Positions 51,934-54,373 of a stretch of 54,373 nt of DNA are shown piece by piece (the first letter of the stretch is position 1; each line of letters opens with the position of its first letter). The position numbers and the translations under genes are program-made. The stretch lies in contig CADEEA010000015.1 in the NCBI GenBank assembly GCA_902826245.1, positions 1 through 54,373 on the forward strand, in the 5' to 3' direction. The DNA comes from an uncultured Alphaproteobacteria bacterium (lineage in GTDB: Bacteria; Pseudomonadota; Alphaproteobacteria; Caulobacterales; Aquidulcibacteraceae). The notes beneath the pieces are model-generated. The model was not told where the DNA came from, searched no databases, and saw nothing but the letters and a program-made list of their open reading frames with translations.

Positions 51934-52047
51934 CTAACGGCGCTCGGATCGGGACCGGTCGGCGCTAAGCTGCGACAGCACTTGTATGGCCACAGGTATG
52001 AGCCCGGCCAAAACCAGCAAGAGCACGGTGAGCGTATCTTTTTCCAT
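51934..52047 (-). CDS. tiny membrane protein, cluster B gene 3
   Basis: 37 codons from ATG 52047: an acidic start (MEKDT), one transmembrane helix (LTVLLLVLAGLIPVAIQVL) and a basic end (DRSRSERR). The ATG overlaps the stop of the previous tiny frame (TGATG). It matches cluster A gene 3 in position, charge pattern and helix number, though sequence identity is low. It ends 43 bases from the convergent kinase stop. Confidence 0.5.
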   Translation of the reverse strand: MEKDTLTVLLLVLAGLIPVAIQVLSQLSADRSRSERR

Positions 52048-52139
52048 CAGGGATTCTTAATGTGGCGCAGAATGAGCCGCGCTACCAGATGCAGGCCCAG
52101 CCCGATGAAGAACAGCCGCAGGCGCAACTGCGCATCCAT
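52047..52139 (-). pseudogene. second half of cluster B two-helix protein, after an in-frame stop
   Basis: 30 codons from ATG 52139 (MDAQLRLRLFFIGLGLHLVA, then RLILRHIKNP). It is in the same frame as the upstream fragment (52158-52268), separated by a single TAA and seven codons. Cluster A gene 2 has the two halves in one protein. It is either a separately translated helix or the remains of a broken gene. Confidence 0.5.
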
Positions 52140-52157
52140 TTCGCCAAGGGCGGTAAA

Positions 52158-52268
52158 TTACGGCCCCAGGACGCCGCCAATCGCAGCGGCCACGGCGATG
52201 GCGTTCACGAAGGACGCCGTCAGTCGGGCTTCCTCATTCTTCGCGATCTGGGGAATATCGGCCAGCAA
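52158..52268 (-). CDS. first half of cluster B two-helix protein
   Basis: 36 codons from TTG 52268 with an ideal GGAGG six bases upstream: a hydrophilic start (MLADIPQIAKNEEARLTAS) and one helix (FVNAIAVAAAIGGVLGP). It ends in TAA at 52158-52160. It aligns with the first helix of cluster A gene 2. It starts 20 bases after the 3' end of the SRP RNA, so it may share the ffs promoter. Confidence 0.5.
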   Translation of the reverse strand: MLADIPQIAKNEEARLTASFVNAIAVAAAIGGVLGP

Positions 52269-52288
52269 GCGCGACCTCCAAACGAAGT

Positions 52289-52381
52289 GCAGACAGGACG
52301 GCGACCCGTACGCAACCCGTTACGGCTGCTTCCTTCCGGACCTGACCGGGTTGGCGGGGCGGCCGTCCGCCGCCTGCCTGC
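52289..52381 (-). ncRNA. ffs: signal recognition particle RNA (4.5S-type)
   Basis: The minus strand contains the conserved SRP domain IV core CCCGGTCAGGTCCGGAAGGA followed by AGCAGCC. Flanking bases pair in order: AACCCG with CGGGTT, GACGGC with GCCGTC, and the terminal GCAGGCAG with CTGTCTGC. This gives a hairpin RNA of about 93 nt, the short bacterial form. The RNA binds Ffh and guides membrane protein targeting. A promoter at 52388-52416 fits a start at 52381. Genes for ffs and dnaX are neighbours in many bacteria; here a kinase and the tiny gene clusters lie between them. Confidence 0.93.
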
Positions 52382-52387
52382 GTGCTC

Positions 52388-52416
52388 CATATCGCTGCAA
52401 GCGCGTCCGCCTGCAA
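52388..52416 (-). promoter_or_regulatory. ffs: promoter of ffs
   Basis: On the minus strand TTGCAG (52416-52411), a 17-base spacer and GATATG (52393-52388) precede the proposed RNA start at 52381 by six bases. Spacing is ideal for a sigma-70-type promoter, though the -10 is not close to consensus. Confidence 0.6.
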
Positions 52417-52473
52417 GCCTGCGAGCGCCTTGTCTTTCTTGAAATGCAAGGAATTCTATGGCAAGTAAGGAGG

Positions 52474-52728
52474 ATGAACGTCGCCAAGATCACGTCGAAG
52501 GGGCAGATTACGGTGCCTGCGCGAGTGCGTGAACGCCTCATGCTCAGGGCTGGCGACAAAGTTGCCTTTGTCGAGATGCCGGGCGAGGGCTTCAGATTGG
52601 TTACTGCAAATCACCCGATTACTGCAATTAAAGGGATCGTTGCGAAGCGCGCCAAGCCCGTCACGGTCGATGAGATGCACGCGGCTGTTGCGTCCGGCGC
52701 GGCCCAGCGAAGCAGACGCGGCGAGTGA
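52474..52728 (+). CDS. AbrB/MazE-type antitoxin (VapB-like)
   Basis: Protein of 84 residues with the swapped-hairpin DNA-binding signature NVAKITSKGQITVPARVRERL. The C-terminal half (KGIVAKRAKPVTVDEMHAAV) is the toxin-binding region common in VapB antitoxins. An AAGGAGG directly abuts ATG 52474 without spacer, so an in-frame ATG at 52444 or reduced initiation is possible. It overlaps the PIN toxin gene by four bases (GTGA). Confidence 0.85.
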   Translation: MNVAKITSKGQITVPARVRERLMLRAGDKVAFVEMPGEGFRLVTANHPITAIKGIVAKRAKPVTVDEMHAAVASGAAQRSRRGE

Positions 52729-53123
52729 TTGGCGTCGATACCAATGTGTTGGTGCGCTATGTGACGCAGGACGATCCTGTACAATCCCCGATAGCGACGC
52801 GCTTTCTTGAGAGCGAATTATCGGTGCAGAATAAGGGCTTCGTAGCGGCGATTGTCTTGTGCGAGTTCGCGTGGGTGCTTGAGCGCGCCTTCAAATTGGG
52901 GCGTGTTGAGCTCGCGTTGGTGCTTGGACAAGTGCTCTCTATCGAGGTGTTGGAGCACGAACATTGGCTCGATGCTACCGAAGCGGTGCGCGAATTCCAG
53001 TCAGGGCGGCTCAATTTCTCCGACTGCTTCATAGCGCGCATGGCGGAGAAGTCTGGCTGCAGCGAACTCGTTACTTTTGATGCAGCGCTTGCGCGTCGTG
53101 GCGGCGTACGTTTACTCGCCTAG
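52725..53123 (+). CDS. vapC: PIN-domain toxin (VapC-like)
   Basis: Ribonuclease toxin of 132 residues. The acidic active-site residues are visible: D5 in GVDTNVLVRY, E47 in CEFAWVL, D100 in NFSDCFIA and D119 in VTFDAAL. VapC toxins cleave tRNA or rRNA. The GTG start overlaps the antitoxin stop (GTGA). The module lies immediately upstream of the ffs promoter, divergent from it. Confidence 0.92.
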   Translation: MIGVDTNVLVRYVTQDDPVQSPIATRFLESELSVQNKGFVAAIVLCEFAWVLERAFKLGRVELALVLGQVLSIEVLEHEHWLDATEAVREFQSGRLNFSDCFIARMAEKSGCSELVTFDAALARRGGVRLLA

Positions 53124-53178
53124 AGGGACGAATCTGAGCAGCGGCCTCGTCAGCAATTCCGATCTTGCGAAAGCAGAT

Positions 53179-53682
53179 TCAGCGCCGCACTAGATCCAGA
53201 CCGGCAGCCGCAAAGGCCAGGCCGAACAAGGCGCCAGCCGCCAGCAACCCATAATCCGGCGCCGGCGCCGGCAACATCCCCAGCACTCCCGCGGCGATCA
53301 CGCTCGCAAACCACAGGAGCGGGGCCGCCAGAGGCCGCTCTCCCGCGCGCAGCCAGGCCAGCGAGAGGCCCAGTAACGAAATCGCCAGCGCTTGCGCACC
53401 CTGTTGGTAGGTGCTGAAGCCGAATATGTCCGCGTCGGGACCGCCGATGAATGAAAGCGAAGCCATAGCGAGCACGAAGCCGGCGAGACCGAGAAATCCC
53501 AGCCGCTCGGCGCGGACAAGGTAAATGCCGATCAGGCCCAGCGTCAGCAAAACGTCGATCGTGTCCCATAGCGCCTCCTGTGCGAGCGCACTCAAAGGCA
53601 GGGGCGCTGCCGAAACGGTGCGGAGCAAGCCGCCGGCAAGGGCGGCGGCGCCTGAAAGCTTGAACAATATCCGTGTGTTCAC
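53179..53682 (-). CDS. polytopic membrane protein, uncharacterised
   Basis: Protein of 167 residues from GTG 53682 with five or six hydrophobic helices separated by short charged turns (VRAERLG, LRAGERP). The segment FIGGPDADIFGFSTYQQGAQ is a likely loop. No family recognised. It is divergent from def, with 52 bases between starts. Confidence 0.68.
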   Translation of the reverse strand: MNTRILFKLSGAAALAGGLLRTVSAAPLPLSALAQEALWDTIDVLLTLGLIGIYLVRAERLGFLGLAGFVLAMASLSFIGGPDADIFGFSTYQQGAQALAISLLGLSLAWLRAGERPLAAPLLWFASVIAAGVLGMLPAPAPDYGLLAAGALFGLAFAAAGLDLVRR

Positions 53683-53734
53683 CGAGTGCGCTCGCTTCCT
53701 TGACGTTGCCGCCGGCGCTTAATACCTCAAGGCC

Positions 53735-54253
53735 ATGGCGCTTCGCATCATCATTACCGCCCCGGATACCCGGTTGAAGCAGAAATCCAAGCCCGTGGAA
53801 GGCCCGGTGACGGACGCCCACCGCGCGCTGATGGATGACATGCTGGAGACGATGTACGAGGCCCCAGGCATTGGCCTCGCCGCCATTCAGGTGGGCGAGC
53901 CGGTGCGGATCATTGTCATGGACCTGGCCAAGGACGACGAGGCGAAGGCGCCGCGCTATTTCGTCAATCCCGAAATCCTCTGGAAATCGGAAGAAATCGC
54001 CCCCTACGAGGAAGGCTGCCTTTCGGTGCCGGATATATACGATGAGGTGGAGCGCCCCGCGCGCGTGCGCCTGCGCTATTTGGATTATCACGGCAAGGCG
54101 GTGGAGGAGGAAGCCGAAGGCGTGTTCGCCGTCTGCATCCAGCACGAAATGGACCACCTCGAAGGCGTGCTGTTCATCGACCACCTCTCGCGCCTCAAGC
54201 GCGAAAGCGCGCTGCGCAAGCTGAAGAAAGCGAGAAGGGAAGCGGCGCTTTAG
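53735..54253 (+). CDS. def: peptide deformylase
   Basis: Removes the formyl group from nascent N-terminal Met. The 172-residue protein has the three motifs GIGLAAIQ (45-52), EGCLS (93-97, metal-binding Cys) and HEMDH (137-141, two His ligands). The usual partner fmt does not appear in the 120 bases that remain. Confidence 0.97.
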   Translation: MALRIIITAPDTRLKQKSKPVEGPVTDAHRALMDDMLETMYEAPGIGLAAIQVGEPVRIIVMDLAKDDEAKAPRYFVNPEILWKSEEIAPYEEGCLSVPDIYDEVERPARVRLRYLDYHGKAVEEEAEGVFAVCIQHEMDHLEGVLFIDHLSRLKRESALRKLKKARREAAL

Positions 54254-54373
54254 CGGTGGACAATTAGGCCCAGCCTCACCTTTCACACGCCCTTGATTGC
54301 GTTGACGAGCCCTCCGCCCGCATTCCTCAACTCGAATTAAACCGCAACGCCTGCGCTGTCGCGGCGGCGGTGA
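54254..54373. other. window end after def, no gene seen
   Basis: These 120 bases contain no start with a ribosome-binding site and no hairpin of note. Methionyl-tRNA formyltransferase, which often follows def, is not begun here. Confidence 0.5.

Noticed and set aside
53150..54286. 378-codon open frame on the minus strand opposite def
   Set aside because: It covers def in antisense and overlaps the membrane protein gene. def motifs are unmistakable on the other strand.
1..54373. CRISPR arrays, tRNA genes, transposase or phage genes
   Set aside because: I looked for regularly spaced repeats, tRNA T-arm signals, and DDE or integrase motifs and saw none. The repeats present are isolated palindromes, not arrays.

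Overview
This 54.4 kb window looks like chromosomal DNA of a GC-rich alphaproteobacterium, probably of the Caulobacterales / Hyphomonadaceae kind. The evidence is a MipZ division-plane ATPase, an alphaproteobacterial phasin-clpS-clpA block, a methylsuccinyl-CoA dehydrogenase of the ethylmalonyl-CoA pathway, and the diheme cytochrome / beta-helix pair first named from Shewanella and Hyphomonas. Nothing marks a prophage, plasmid, integron, transposase gene or CRISPR array. Gene density is high, operons are short, and neighbouring genes often overlap by 1-4 bases (ATGA, GTGA, TGATG).

Layout. 0.05-9 kb, minus strand: diheme cytochrome and beta-helix pair, NUDIX and GDT1-like genes, a 42-residue Lys/Ala-rich histone-H1-like protein, a GlcD-like flavoenzyme, tsaC, and a cytochrome b561-YceI fusion with two YceI lipoproteins. 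9-20 kb: a DmdC-like acyl-CoA dehydrogenase, two orphan genes (one ending in six prolines), an MBL hydrolase, ybjQ, an HSDL2-like SDR, Uma2, an S41-like secreted protein, an AraC regulator, a frameshifted DUF3995 gene and DUF1772. 20-24 kb: a YadG/YadH-type ABC exporter interrupted by a higBA toxin-antitoxin module, then a crotonase. 23.8-35 kb: dapD, HDAC-like, phosphatase, xseB, csaA, tryptophan catabolism (kynA plus a kynureninase-like gene), a TonB-dependent receptor, panC, mipZ, a membrane J-protein and a D-Ala-D-Ala carboxypeptidase. 35.4-40 kb: phasin with a likely PhaR operator, clpS, clpA and two secreted orphan proteins coupled to them. 40-47 kb: HIT, RDD, SDR, NUDIX, rpmG (bL33), a PaaI-type thioesterase, a VIT1-type transporter, mcd and a coupled lipoprotein. 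47-54 kb: recR, ybaB and dnaX, tiny membrane-protein genes, a membrane histidine kinase, the SRP RNA gene ffs, a vapBC-type module, a membrane protein and def.

Three things stand out. (1) Two paralogous clusters of tiny membrane-protein genes (28-52 and 30-37 codons) lie on either side of the histidine kinase, between ffs and dnaX. They are too short for ordinary ORF calling and I know of no family for them. (2) higBA sits inside an ABC-exporter operon: higA overlaps the permease start (ATGA), and a two-hairpin element separates toxin from antitoxin. (3) Several dispersed palindromic repeat families occur. One copy lies in frame inside dnaX, and another supplies the C-terminus of a NUDIX gene.

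Metabolically the window suggests an aerobic heterotroph with PHB granules (phasin), C2 assimilation through the ethylmalonyl-CoA pathway (mcd), fatty-acid oxidation enzymes and tryptophan degradation by the kynurenine route. Everything here comes from reading the sequence. No database search was run, so family names rest on remembered motifs.
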